Under the pieces are notes generated by a model that ran no database searches, was not told the origin of the DNA, and saw only the letters and a program-made list of their open reading frames with translations. Position numbers and translations under genes: made by a program. From Nemertoderma westbladi (lineage: Eukaryota; Xenacoelomorpha; Nemertodermatida; Nemertodermatidae), in assembly GCA_032718475.1 (NCBI GenBank), contig JAUCBJ010003650.1:103317-167316 (forward strand): a stretch of 64,000 bases of DNA, written 5' to 3'. Shown piece by piece: positions 1-14,523 of this stretch (position 1 is the stretch's first letter; the number at the start of each line of letters is the position of its first letter).

Positions 1-3000
1 GGACTGGTACAGCAAACTCACCTACAATAGGGAGATAAAGTTAAAGTATATTGGGTAGAAGTAGATGGGAGGGACTGGTACAGCAAACTCACCTACAATA
101 GATAAAGTTTAAAGTATATTGGGTAGAAGTAGATGGGAGGGACTGGTACAGCAAACTCACCTACAATAGGGAGATAAAGTTAAAGTATATTGGGTAGAAG
201 TAGATGGGAGGGACTGGTACAGCAAACTCACCTACAATAGGGAGATAAAGTTAAAGTATATTGGGTCGGAGTAGATGGGAGGGACTGGTACAGCAAACTC
301 ACCTACAATAGATAAAGTTAAAGTATATTGGGTGGGAGTAGATGGGAGGGACTGGTACAGCAAACTCACCTACAATAGGGAGATAAAGTTAAAGTATATT
401 GGGTAGGAGTAGATGGGAGGGACTGGTACAGCAAACTCACCTACAATAGATAAAGTTTAAAGTATATTGGGTGGGAGTAGATGGGAGGGACTGGTACAGC
501 AAACTCACCTACAATAGATAAAGTTAAAGTATATTGGGTAGGAGTAGATGGGAGGGACTGGTACAGCAAACTCACCTACAATAGGGAGATAAAGTTAAAG
601 TATATTGGGTAGGAGTAGATGGGAGGGACTGGTACAGCAAACTCACCTACAATAGATAAAGTTAAAGTATATTGGGTAGGAGTACATGGGAGGGACTGGT
701 ACAGCAAACTCACCTACAATAGATAAAGTTAAATTATATTGGGTGGGAGTAGATGGGAGGGACTGGTACAGCAAACTCACCTACAATAGATAAAGTTAAA
801 TTATATTGGGTAGGAGTAGATGGGAGGGACTGGTACAGCAAACTCACCTACAATAGATAAAGTTAAAGTACATTGGGTAGGAGTAGATGGGAGGGACTGG
901 TACAGCAAACTCACCTACAATAGGGAGATAAAGTTAAAGTATATTGGGTAGGAGTAGATGGGATGGACTGGTACAGCAAACTCACCTACAATAGATAAAG
1001 TTAAATTATATTGGGTAGGAGTAGATGGGAGGGACTGGTACAGCAAACTCACCTACAATAGATAAAGTTAAAGTATATTGGGTAGGAGTAGATGGGTGGG
1101 ACTGGTACAGCAAACTCACCTACAATAGGGAGATAAAGTTAAAGTATATTGGGTAGGAGTAGATGGGAGGGACTGGTACAGCAAACTCACCTACAATAGA
1201 TAAAGTTAAAGTATATTGGGTAGGAGTAGATGGGTGGGACTGGTACAGCAAACTCACCTACAATAGGGAGATAAAGTTAAAGTATATTGGGTAGGAGTAG
1301 ATGGGAGGGACTGGTACAGCAAACTCACCTACAATAGATAAAGTTAAAGTATATTGGGTAGGAGTAGATGGGAGGGACTGGTACAGCAAACTCACCTACA
1401 ATAGATAAAGTTAAAGTATATTGGGTAGGAGTAGATGGGAGGGACTGGTACAGCAAACTCACCTACAATAGATAAATTTAAAGTATATTGGGTAGGAGTA
1501 GATGGGAGGGACTGGTACAGCAAACTCACCTACAATAGATAAAGTTAAAGTATATTGGGTAGGAGTAGATGGGTGGGACTGGTACAGCAAACTCACCTAC
1601 AATAGGGAGATAAAGTTAAAGTATATTGGGTAGGAGTAGATGGGAGGGACTGGTACAGCAAACTCACCTACAATAGATAAAGTTAAAGTATATTGGGTAG
1701 GAGTAGATGGGTGGGACTGGTACAGCAAACTCACCTACAATAGATAAAGTTAAAGTATATTGGGTAGGAGTAGATGGGAGGGACTGGTACAGCAAACTCA
1801 CCTACAATAGATAAAGTTAAAGTATATTGGGTAGGAGTACATGGGAGGGACTGGTACAGCAAACTCACCTACAATAGATAAAGTTAAATTATATTGGGTG
1901 GGAGTAGATGGGAGGGACTGGTACAGCAAACTCACCTACAATAGATAAAGTTAAATTATATTGGGTAGGAGTAGATGGGAGGGACTGGTACAGCAAACTC
2001 ACCTACAATAGATAAAGTTAAAGTACATTGGGTAGGAGTAGATGGGAGGGACTGGTACAGCAAACTCACCTACAATAGGGAGATAAATTTAAAGTATATT
2101 GGGTAGGAGTAGATGGGAGGGACTGGTACAGCAAACTCACCTACAATAGATAAAGTTAAAGTATATTGGGTAGGAGTAGATGGGTGGGACTGGTACAGCA
2201 AACTCACCTACAATAGGGAGATAAAGTTAAAGTATATTGGGTAGGAGTAGATGGGAGGGACTGGTACAGCAAACTCACCTACAATAGATAAAGTTAAAGT
2301 ATATTGGGTAGGAGTAGATGGGTGGGACTGGTACAGCAAACTCACCTACAATAGATAAAGTTAAAGTATATTGGGTAGGAGTAGATGGGAGGGACTGGTA
2401 CAGCAAACTCACCTACAATAGATAAAGTTAAAGTATATTGGGTAGGAGTACATGGGAGGGACTGGTACAGCAAACTCACCTACAATAGATAAAGTTAAAT
2501 TATATTGGGTGGGAGTAGATGGGAGGGACTGGTACAGCAAACTCACCTACAATAGATAAAGTTAAATTATATTGGGTAGGAGTAGATGGGAGGGACTGGT
2601 ACAGCAAACTCACCTACAATAGATAAAGTTAAAGTACATTGGGTAGGAGTAGATGGGAGGGACTGGTACAGCAAACTCACCTACAATAGGGAGATAAAGT
2701 TAAAGTATATTGGGTAGGAGTAGATGGGAGGGACTGGTACAGCAAACTCACCTACAATAGATAAAGTTAAATTATATTGGGTAGGAGTAGATGGGAGGGA
2801 CTGGTACAGCAAACTCACCTACAATAGATAAAGTTAAAGTATATTGGGTAGGAGTAGATGGGTGGGACTGGTACAGCAAACTCACCTACAATAGGGAGAT
2901 AAAGTTAAAGTATATTGGGTAGGAGTAGATGGGAGGGACTGGTACAGCAAACTCACCTACAATAGATAAAGTTAAAGTATATTGGGTAGGAGTAGATGGG

Positions 3001-6000
3001 TGGGACTGGTACAGCAAACTCACCTACAATAGGGAGATAAAGTTAAAGTATATTGGGTAGGAGTAGATGGGAGGGACTGGTACAGCAAACTCACCTACAA
3101 TAGATAAAGTTAAAGTATATTGGGTAGGAGTAGATGGGAGGGACTGGTACAGCAAACTCACCTACAATAGATAAAGTTAAAGTATATTGGGTAGGAGTAG
3201 ATGGGAGGGACTGGTACAGCAAACTCACCTACAATAGATAAAGTTAAAGTATATTGGGTAGGAGTAGATGGGAGGGACTGGTACAGCAAACTCACCTACA
3301 ATAGATAAAGTTAAAGTATATTGGGTAGGAGTAGATGGGTGGGACTGGTACAGCAAACTCACCTACAATAGGGAGATAAAGTTAAAGTATATTGGGTAGG
3401 AGTAGATGGGAGGGACTGGTACAGCAAACTCACCTACAATAGATAAAGTTAAAGTATATTGGGTAGGAGTAGATGGGTGGGACTGGTACAGCAAACTCAC
3501 CTACAATAGGAGATAAAGTTAAAGTATATTGGGTAGGAGTAGATGGGAGGGACTGGTACAGCAAACTCACCTACAATAGATAAAGTTAAAGTATATTGGG
3601 TAGGAGTAGATGGGAGGGACTGGTACAGCAAACTCACCTACAATAGATAAAGTTAAAGTATATTGGGTAGGAGTAGATGGGAGGGACTGGTACAGCAAAC
3701 TCACCTACAATAGATAAAGTTAAAGTATATTGGGTAGGAGTAGATGGGAGGGACTGGTACAGCAAACTCACCTACAATAGATAAAGTTAAAGTATATTGG
3801 GTAGGAGTAGATGGGAGGGACTGGTACAGCAAACTCACCTACAATAGATAAAGTTAAAGTATATTGGGTAGGAGTAGATGGGAGGGACTGGTACAGCAAA
3901 CTCACCTACAATAGATAAAGTTAAAGTATATTGGGTAGGAGTAGATGGGAGGGACTGGTACAGCAAACTCACCTACAATAGATAAAGTTAAAGTATATTG
4001 GGTAGGAGTAGATGGGAGGGACTGGTACAGCAAACTCACCTACAATAGGGAGATAAAGTTAAAGTATATTGGGTAGGAGTAGATGGGAGGGACTGGTACA
4101 GCAAACTCACCTACAATAGATAAAGTTAAAGTATATTGGGTAGGAGTAGATGGGAGGGACTGGTACAGCAAACTCACCTACAATAGATAAAGTTAAAGTA
4201 TATTGGGTAGGAGTAGATGGGAGGGACTGGTACAGCAAACTCACCTACAATAGATAAAGTTAAAGTATATTGGGTAGGAGTAGATGGGAGGGACTGGTAC
4301 AGCAAACTCACCTACAATAGATAAAGTTAAAGTATATTGGGTGGGAGTAGATGGGTGGGACTGGTACAGCAAACTCACCTACAATAGATAAAGTTAAAGT
4401 ATATTGGGTAGGAGTAGATGGGAGGGACTGGTACAGCAAACTCACCTACAATAGATAAAGTTAAAGTACATTGGGTAGGAGTAGATGGGAGGGACTGGTA
4501 CAGCAAACTCACCTACAATAGGGAGATAAAGTTAAAGTATATTGGGTAGGAGTAGATGGGAGGGACTGGTACAGCAAACTCACCTACAATAGATAAAGTT
4601 AAAGTACATTGGGTAGGAGTTGATGGGAGGGACTGGTACAGCAAACTCACCTACAATAGATAAAGTTAAAGTATATTGGGTAGGAGTAGATGGGATGGAC
4701 TGGTACAGCAAACTCACCTACAATAGATAAAGTTAAAGTACATTGGGTAGGAGTAGATGGGAGGGACTGGTACAGCAAACTCACCTACAATAGGGAGATA
4801 AAGTTAAAGTATATTGGGTAGAAGTAGATGGGAGGGACTGGTACAGCAAACTCACCTACAATAGATAAAGTTTAAAGTATATTGGGTAGAAGTAGATGGG
4901 AGGGACTGGTACAGCAAACTCACCTACAATAGGGAGATAAAGTTAAAGTATATTGGGTAGAAGTAGATGGGAGGGACTGGTACAGCAAACTCACCTACAA
5001 TAGGGAGATAAAGTTAAAGTATATTGGGTCGGAGTAGATGGGAGGGACTGGTACAGCAAACTCACCTACAATAGATAAAGTTAAAGTATATTGGGTGGGA
5101 GTAGATGGGAGGGACTGGTACAGCAAACTCACCTACAATAGGGAGATAAAGTTAAAGTATATTGGGTAGGAGTAGATGGGAGGGACTGGTACAGCAAACT
5201 CACCTACAATAGATAAAGTTTAAAGTATATTGGGTGGGAGTAGATGGGAGGGACTGGTACAGCAAACTCACCTACAATAGATAAAGTTAAAGTATATTGG
5301 GTAGGAGTAGATGGGAGGGACTGGTACAGCAAACTCACCTACAATAGGGAGATAAAGTTAAAGTATATTGGGTAGGAGTAGATGGGAGGGACTGGTACAG
5401 CAAACTCACCTACAATAGATAAAGTTAAAGTATATTGGGTAGGAGTACATGGGAGGGACTGGTACAGCAAACTCACCTACAATAGATAAAGTTAAATTAT
5501 ATTGGGTGGGAGTAGATGGGAGGGACTGGTACAGCAAACTCACCTACAATAGATAAAGTTAAATTATATTGGGTAGGAGTAGATGGGAGGGACTGGTACA
5601 GCAAACTCACCTACAATAGATAAAGTTAAAGTACATTGGGTAGGAGTAGATGGGAGGGACTGGTACAGCAAACTCACCTACAATAGGGAGATAAAGTTAA
5701 AGTATATTGGGTAGGAGTATATGGGATGGACTGGTACAGCAAACTCACCTACAATAGATAAAGTTAAAGTACATTGGGTAGGAGTAGATGGGAGGGACTG
5801 GTACAGCAAACTCACCTACAATAGGGAGATAAAGTTAAAGTATATTGGGTAGAAGTAGATGGGAGGGACTGGTACAGCAAACTCACCTACAATAGATAAA
5901 GTTTAAAGTATATTGGGTAGAAGTAGATGGGAGGGACTGGTACAGCAAACTCACCTACAATAGGGAGATAAAGTTAAAGTATATTGGGTAGAAGTAGATG

Positions 6001-9000
6001 GGAGGGACTGGTACAGCAAACTCACCTACAATAGGGAGATAAAGTTAAAGTATATTGGGTCGGAGTAGATGGGAGGGACTGGTACAGCAAACTCACCTAC
6101 AATAGATAAAGTTAAAGTATATTGGGTGGGAGTAGATGGGAGGGACTGGTACAGCAAACTCACCTACAATAGGGAGATAAAGTTAAAGTATATTGGGTAG
6201 GAGTAGATGGGAAGGACTGGTACAGCAAACTCACCTACAATAGATAAAGTTTAAAGTATATTGGGTGGGAGTAGATGGGAGGGACTGGTACAGCAAACTC
6301 ACCTACAATAGATAAAGTTAAAGTATATTGGGTAGGAGTAGATGGGAGGGACTGGTACAGCAAACTCACCTACAATAGGGAGATAAAGTTAAAGTATATT
6401 GGGTAGGAGTAGATGGGAGGGACTGGTACAGCAAACTCACCTACAATAGATAAAGTTAAAGTATATTGGGTAGGAGTACATGGGAGGGACTGGTACAGCA
6501 AACTCACCTACAATAGATAAAGTTAAATTATATTGGGTGGGAGTAGATGGGAGGGACTGGTACAGCAAACTCACCTACAATAGATAAAGTTAAATTATAT
6601 TGGGTAGGAGTAGATGGGAGGGACTGGTACAGCAAACTCACCTACAATAGATAAAGTTAAAGTATATTGGGTAGGAGTAGATGGGTGGGACTGGTACAGC
6701 AAACTCACCTACAATAGGGAGATAAAGTTAAAGTATATTGGGTAGGAGTAGATGGGAGGGACTGGTACAGCAAACTCACCTACAATAGATAAAGTTAAAG
6801 TATATTGGGTAGGAGTAGATGGGAGGGACGGTACAGCAAACTCACCTACAATAGGGAGATAAAGTTAAAGTATATTGGGTAGGAGTAGATGGGAGGGACT
6901 GGTACAGCAAACTCACCTACAATAGATAAATTTAAAGTATATTGGGTAGGAGTAGATGAGAGGGACTGGTACAGCAAACTCACCTACAATAGATAAAGTT
7001 AAAGTATATTGGGTAGGAGTAGATGGGAGGGACTGGTACAGCAAACTCACCTACAATAGATAAAGTTAAAGTATATTGGGTAGGAGTAGATGGGAGGGAC
7101 TGGTACAGCAAACTCACCTACAATAGATAAAGTTAAAGTATATTGGGTAGGAGTAGATGGGAGGGACTGGTACAGCAAACTCACCTACAATAGATAAAGT
7201 TAAAGTATATTGGGTAGGAGTAGATGGGAGGGACTGGTACAGCAAACTCACCTACAATAGATAAAGTTAAAGTATATTGGGTAGGAGTAGATGGGAGGGA
7301 CTGGTACAGCAAACTCACCTACAATAGGGAGATAAAGTTAAAGTATATTGGGTAGGAGTAGATGGGAGGGACTGGTACAGCAAACTCACCTACAATAGAT
7401 AAAGTTAAAGTATATTGGGTAGGAGTAGATGGGAGGGACTGGTACAGCAAACTCACCTACAATAGATAAAGTTAAAGTATATTGGGTAGGAGTAGATGGG
7501 AGGGACTGGTACAGCAAACTCACCTACAATAGATAAAGTTAAATTATATTGGGTAGGAGTAGATGGGAGGGACTGGTACAGCAAACTCACCTACAATAGA
7601 TAAAGTTAAAGTATATTGGGTGGGAGTAGATGGGTGGGACTGGTACAGCAAACTCACCTACAATAGATAAAGTTAAAGTATATTGGGTAGGAGTAGATGG
7701 GAGGGACTGGTACAGCAAACTCACCTACAATAGATAAAGTTAAAGTACATTGGGTAGGAGTAGATGGGAGGGACTGGTACAGCAAACTCACCTACAATAG
7801 GGAGATAAAGTTAAAGTATATTGGGTAGGAGTAGATGGGAGGGACTGGTACAGCAAACTCACCTACAATAGATAAAGTTAAAGTACATTGGGTAGGAGTA
7901 GATGGGAGGGACTGGTACAGCAAACTCACCTACAATAGGGAGATAAAGTTAAAGTATATTGGGTAGGAGTAGATGGGTGGGACTGGTACAGCAAACTCAC
8001 CTACAATAGATAAAGTTAAAGTATATTGGGTAGGAGTAGATGGGAGGGACTGGTACAGCAAACTCACCTACAATAGATAAAGTTAAAGTATATTGGGTAG
8101 GAGTAGATGGGTGGGACTGGTACAGCAAACTCACCTACAATAGATAAAGTTAAAGTATATTGGGTGGGAGTAGATGGTTGGGACTGGTACAGCAAACTCA
8201 CCTACAATAGATAAAGTTAAAGTATATTGGGTAGGAGTAGATGGGAGGGACTGGTACAGCAAACTCACCTACAATAGGGAGATAAAGTTAAAGTATATTG
8301 GGTAGGAGTAGATGGGAGGGACTGGTACAGCAAACTCACCTACAATAGATAAAGTTAAAGTATATTGGGTAGGAGTAGATGGGAGGGACTGGTACAGCAA
8401 ACTCACCTACAATAGGGAGATAAAGTTAAAGTATATTGGGTAGGAGTAGATGGGAGGGACTGGTACAGCAAACTCACCTACAATAGGGAGATAAAGTTAA
8501 AGTATATTGGGTAGGAGTAGATGGGTAGGGACTGGTACAGCAAACTCACCTACAATAGGGAGATAAAGTTAAAGTATATTGGGTAGGAGTAGATGGGAGG
8601 GACTGGTACAGCAAACTCACCTACAATAGATAAAGTTAAAGTATATTGGGTAGGAGTAGATGGGAGGGACTGGTACAGCAAACTCACCTACAATAGATAA
8701 AGTTAAAGTATATTGGGTAGGAGTAGATGGGAGGGACTGGTACAGCAAACTCACCTACAATAGATAAAGTTAAAGTATATTGGGTAGGAGTAGATGGGAG
8801 GGAATGGTACAGCAAACTCACCTACAATAGGGAGATAAAGTTAAAGTATATTGGGTAGGAGTAGATGGGAGGGACTGGTACAGCAAACTCACCTACAATA
8901 GATAAAGTTAAAGTATATTGGGTCGGAGTAGATGGGAGGGACTGGTACAGCAAACTCACCTACAATAGGGAGATAAAGTTAAAGTATATTGGGTAGGAGT

Positions 9001-12000
9001 AGATGGGAGGGACTGGTACAGCAAACTCACCTACAATAGATAAAGTTAAAGTATATTGGGTGGGAGTAGATGGGAGGGACTGGTACAGCAAACTCACCTA
9101 CAATAGATAAAGTTAAAGTATATTGGGTGGGAGTAGATGGGAGGGACTGGTACAGCAAACTCACCTACAATAGATAAAGTTAAAGTATATTGGGTAGGAG
9201 TAGATGGGAGGGACTGGTACAGCAAACTCACCTACAATAGATAAAGTTAAAGTATATTGGGTGGGAGTAGATGGGAGGGACTGGTACAGCAAACTCACCT
9301 ACAATAGATAAAGTTAAAGTATATTGGGTAGGAGTAGATGGGAGGGACTGGTACAGCAAACTCACCTACAATAGATAAAGTTAAAGTATATTGGGTAGGA
9401 GTAGATGGGTGGGACTGGTACAGCAAACTCACCTACAATAGATAAAGTTAAAGTATATTGGGTAGGAGTAGATGGGAGGGACTGGTACAGCAAACTCACC
9501 TACAATAGATAAAGTTAAAGTATATTGGGTGGGAGTAGATGGGAGGGACTGGTACAGCAAACTCACCTACAATAGATAAAGTTAAAGTATATTGGGTAGG
9601 AGTAGATGGGAGGGACTGGTACAGCAAACTCACCTACAATAGATAAAGTTAAAGTATATTGGGTAGGAGTAGATGGGAGGGACTGGTACAGCAAACTCAC
9701 CTACAATAGATAAAGTTAAAGTATATTGGGTAGGAGTAGATGGGAGGGACTGGTACAGCAAACTCACCTACAATAGATAAAGTTAAAGTATATTGGGTAG
9801 GAGTAGATGGGAGGGACTGGTACAGCAAACTCACCTACAATAGATAAAGTTAAAGTATATTGGGTAGGAGTAGATGGGAGGGACTGGTACAGCAAACTCA
9901 CCTACAATAGATAAAGTTAAAGTATATTGGGTGGGAGTAGATGGGAGGGACTGGTACAGCAAACTCACCTACAATAGATAAAGTTAAAGTATATTGGGTG
10001 GGAGTAGATGGGAGGGACTGGTACAGCAAACTCACCTACAATAGATAAAGTTAAAGTATATTGGGTAGGAGTAGATGGGAGGGACTGGTACAGCAAACTC
10101 ACCTACAATAGATAAAGTTAAAGTATATTGGGTAGGAGTAGATGGGAGGGACTGGTACAGCAAACTCACCTACAATAGATAAAGTTAAAGTATATTGGGT
10201 AGGAGTAGATGGGAGGGACTGGTACAGCAAACTCACCTACAATAGATAAAGTTAAAGTATATTGGGTGGGAGTAGATGGGAGGGACTGGTACAGCAAACT
10301 CACCTACAATAGATAAAGTTAAAGTATATTGGGTAGGAGTAGATGGGAGGGACTGGTACAGCAAACTCACCTACAATAGATAAAGTTAAAGTATATTGGG
10401 TAGGAGTAGATGGGAGGGACTGGTACAGCAAACTCACCTACAATAGATAAAGTTAAAGTATATTGGGTAGGAGTAGATGGGAGGGACTGGTACAGCAAAC
10501 TCACCTACAATAGATAAAGTTAAAGTATATTGGGTAGGAGTAGATGGGTGGGACTGGTACAGCAAACTCACCTACAATAGATAAAGTTAAAGTATATTGG
10601 GTAGGAGTAGATGGGAGGGACTGGTACAGCAAACTCACCTACAATAGATAAAGTTAAAGTATATTGGGTAGGAGTAGATGGGAGGGACTGGTACAGCAAA
10701 CTCACCTACAATAGGGAGATAAAGTTAAAGTATATTGGGTGGGAGTAGATGGGAGGGACTGGTACAGCAAACTCACCTACAATAGATAAAGTTAAAGTAT
10801 ATTGGGTGGGAGTAGATGGGAGGGACTGGTACAGCAAACTCACCTACAATAGATAAAGTTAAAGTATATTGGGTAGGAGTAGATGGGAGGGACTGGTACA
10901 GCAAACTCACCTACAATAGATAAAGTTAAAGTATATTGGGTAGGAGTAGATGGGAGGGACTGGTACAGCAAACTCACCTACAATAGATAAAGTTAAAGTA
11001 TATTGGGTAGGAGTAGATGGGAGGGACTGGTACAGCAAACTCACCTACAATAGATAAAGTTAAAGTATATTGGGTAGGAGTAGATGGGAGGGACTGGTAC
11101 AGCAAACTCACCTACAATAGATAAAGTTAAAGTATATTGGGTAGGAGTAGATGGGAGGGACTGGTACAGCAAACTCACCTACAATAGATAAAGTTAAAGT
11201 ATATTGGGTAGGAGTAGATGGGAGGGACTGGTACAGCAAACTCACCTACAATAGATAAAGTTAAAGTATATTGGGTAGGAGTAGATGGGAGGGACTGGTA
11301 CAGCAAACTCACCTACAATAGATAAAGTTAAAGTATATTGGGTGGGAGTAGGTGGGAGGGACTGGTTCAGCAAACTCACCTACAATAGATAAAGTTAAAG
11401 TATATTGGGTAGGAGTAGATGGGAGGGACTGGTACAGCAAACTCACCTACAATAGATAAAGTTAAAGTATATTGGATGGGAGTAGGTGGGAGGGACTGGT
11501 TCAGCAAACTCACCTACAATAGATAAAGTTAAAGTATATTGGGTAGGAGTAGATGGGTGGGACTGGTACAGCAAACTCACCTACAATAGGGAGATAAAGT
11601 TAAAGTATATTGGGTAGGAGTAGATGGGAGGGACTGGTACAGCAAACTCACCTACAATAGATAAAGTTAAATTATATTGGGTAGGAGTAGATGGGAGGGA
11701 CTGGTACAGCAAACTCACCTACAATAGATAAAGTTAAAGTATATTGGGTAGGAGTAGATGGGAGGGACTGGTACAGCAAACTCACCTACAATAGATAAAG
11801 TTAAAGTATATTGGGTAGGAGTAGATGGGTGGGACTGGTACAGCAAACTCACCTACAATAGGGAGATAAAGTTAAAGTATATTGGGTAGAAGTAGATGGG
11901 AGGGACTGGTACAGCAAACTCACCTACAATAGATAAAGTTAAATTATATTGGGTAGGAGTAGATGGGAGGGACTGGTACAGCAAACTCACCTACAATAGG

Positions 12001-14459
12001 GAGATAAAGTTAAAGTATATTGGGTAGAAGTAGATGGGAGGGACTGGTACAGCAAACTCACCTACAATAGATAAAGTTAAATTATATTGGGTAGGAGTAG
12101 ATGGGAGGGACTGGTACAGCAAACTCACCTACAATAGATAAAGTTAAAGTATATTGGGTAGGAGTAGATGGGAGGGACTGGTACAGCAAACTCACCTACA
12201 ATAGATAAAGTTAAAGTATATTGGGTAGGAGTAGATGGGTGGGACTGGTACAGCAAACTCACCTACAATAGGGAGATAAAGTTAAAGTATATTGGGTAGA
12301 AGTAGATGGGAGGGACTGGTACAGCAAACTCACCTACAATAGATAAAGTTAAATTATATTGGGTAGGAGTAGATGGGAGGGACTGCTACAGCAAACTCAC
12401 CTACAATAGATAAAGTTAAAGTATATTGGGTAGGAGTAGATGGGAGGGACTGGTACAGCAAACTCACTTACAATAGGGAGATAAAGTTAAAGTATATTGG
12501 GTAGGAGTAGATGGGAGGGACTGGTACAGCAAACTCACCTACAATAGATAAAGTTAAATTATATTGGGTAGGAGTAGATGGGAGGGACTGGTACAGCAAA
12601 CTCACCTACAATAGATAAAGTTAAAGTATATTGGGTAGGAGTAGATTGGAGGGACTGGTACAGCAAACTCACCTACAATAGGGAGATAAAGTTAAAGTAT
12701 ATTGGGTAGGAGTAGATGGGAGGGACTGGTACAGCAAACTCACCTACAATAGATAAAGTTAAAGTATATTGGGTGGGAGTAGATGGGAGGGACTGGTACA
12801 GCAAACTCACCTACAATAGATAAAGTTAAAGTATATTGGGTGGGAGTAGATGGGAGGGACTGGTACAGCAAACTCACCTACAATAGATAAAGTTAAAGTA
12901 TATTGGGTGGGAGTAGATGGGAGGGACTGGTACAGCAAACTCACCTACAATAGATAAAGTTAAAGTATATTGGGTAGAAGTAGATGGGAGGGACTGGTAC
13001 AGCAAACTCACCTACAATAGATAAAGTTAAAGTATATTGGGTGGGAGTAGATGGGAGGGACTGGTACAGCAAACTCACCTACAATAGATAAAGTTAAATT
13101 ATATTGGGTAGGAGTAGATGGGAGGGACTGGTACAGCAAACTCACCTACAATAGATAAAGTTAAAGTATATTGGGTAGGAGTAGATGGGAGGGACTGGTA
13201 CAGCAAACTCACCTACAATAGATAAAGTTAAAGTATATTGGGTAGAAGTAGATGGGAGGGACTGGTACAGCAAACTCACCTACAATAGATAAAGTTAAAG
13301 TATATTGGGTAGGAGTAGATGGGAGGGACTGGTACAGCAAACTCACCTACAATAGGGAGATAAAGTTAAAGTATATTGGGTAGGAGTAGATGGGAGGGAC
13401 TGGTACAGCAAACTCACCTACAATAGATAAAGTTAAAGTATATTGGGTAGGAGTAGATGGGAGGGACTGGTACAGCAAACTCACCTACAATAGATAAAGT
13501 TAAATTATATTGGGTAGGAGTAGATGGGAGGGACTGGTACAGCAAACTCACCTACAATAGATAAAGTTAAAGTATATTGGGTAGGAGTAGATGGGAGGGA
13601 CTGGTACAGCAAACTCACCTACAATAGATAAAGTTAAAGTATATTGGGTAGAAGTAGATGGGAGGGACTGGTACAGCAAACTCACCTACAATAGATAAAG
13701 TTAAATTATATTGGGTAGGAGTAGATGGGAGGGACTGGTACAGCAAACTCACCTACAATAGATAAAGTTAAAGTATATTGGGTAGGAGTAGATGGGAGGG
13801 ACTGGTACAGCAAACTCACCTACAATAGATAAAGTTAAAGTATATTGGGTAGGAGTAGATGGGAGGGACTGGTACAGCAAACTCACCTACAATAGATAAA
13901 GTTAAAGTATATTGGGTAGGAGTAGATGGGAGGGACTGGTACAGCAAACTCACCTACAATAGGGAGATAAAGTTAAAGTATATTGGGTAGAAGTAGATGG
14001 GAGGGACTGGTACAGCAAACTCACCTACAATAGATAAAGTTAAATTATATTGGGTAGGAGTAGATGGGAGGGACTGGTACAGCAAACTCACCTACAATAG
14101 GGAGATAAAGTTAAAGTATATTGGGTAGGAGTAGATGGGAGGGACTGGTACAGCAAACTCACCTACAATAGATAAAGTTAAAGTATATTGGGTAGGAGTA
14201 GATGGGAGGGACTGGTACAGCAAACTCACCTACAATAGGGAGATAAAGTTAAAGTATATTGGGTAGGAGTAGATGGGAGGGTCTGGTACAGCAAACTCAC
14301 CTACAATAGGGAGATAAAGTTAAAGTACCGGGTATATTGGGTAGGAGTAGATGGGAGGGACTGGTACAGCAAACTCACCTACAATAGATAAAGTTAAAGT
14401 ATATTGGGTAGGAGTAGATGGGAGGGACTGGTACAGCAAACTCACCTACAATAGGGATT
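1..14459. repeat. 67/71-bp satellite array, about 210 copies
   Basis: Tandem units of 67 bp (core GGACTGGTACAGCAAACTC) alternate with a 71-bp variant carrying GGGAGATAAAG in place of GATAAAG. The array is already under way at base 1, so its full length is unknown. Point variants (GGAGTAcATGGG, AAATTATATT, AAAGTAcATT, GTcGGAG, GTAGaAG) recur in the same order in blocks, showing higher-order structure. On the minus strand each unit contains TTGTAG|GTGAGTTTG, a consensus 5' splice-site match. The array ends about 65 bp beyond the predicted donor of the Rel exon, so it probably occupies that gene's first coding-region intron. No coding capacity is credible. Confidence 0.97.
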
Positions 14460-14523
14460 TTTTTCGCTGTTTTATATTTTTTGAAAGTTTCGTGACAGAA
14501 AACAAGTTTTACATCCATCTCAC

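Noticed and set aside
14375-14523. Continuation of the Rel frame into the satellite as coding sequence
   Set aside because: The residues after PTTG do not fit the Rel homology domain, and a strong donor CAG|GTGAGA precedes them; kept only as a possible alternative exon end.
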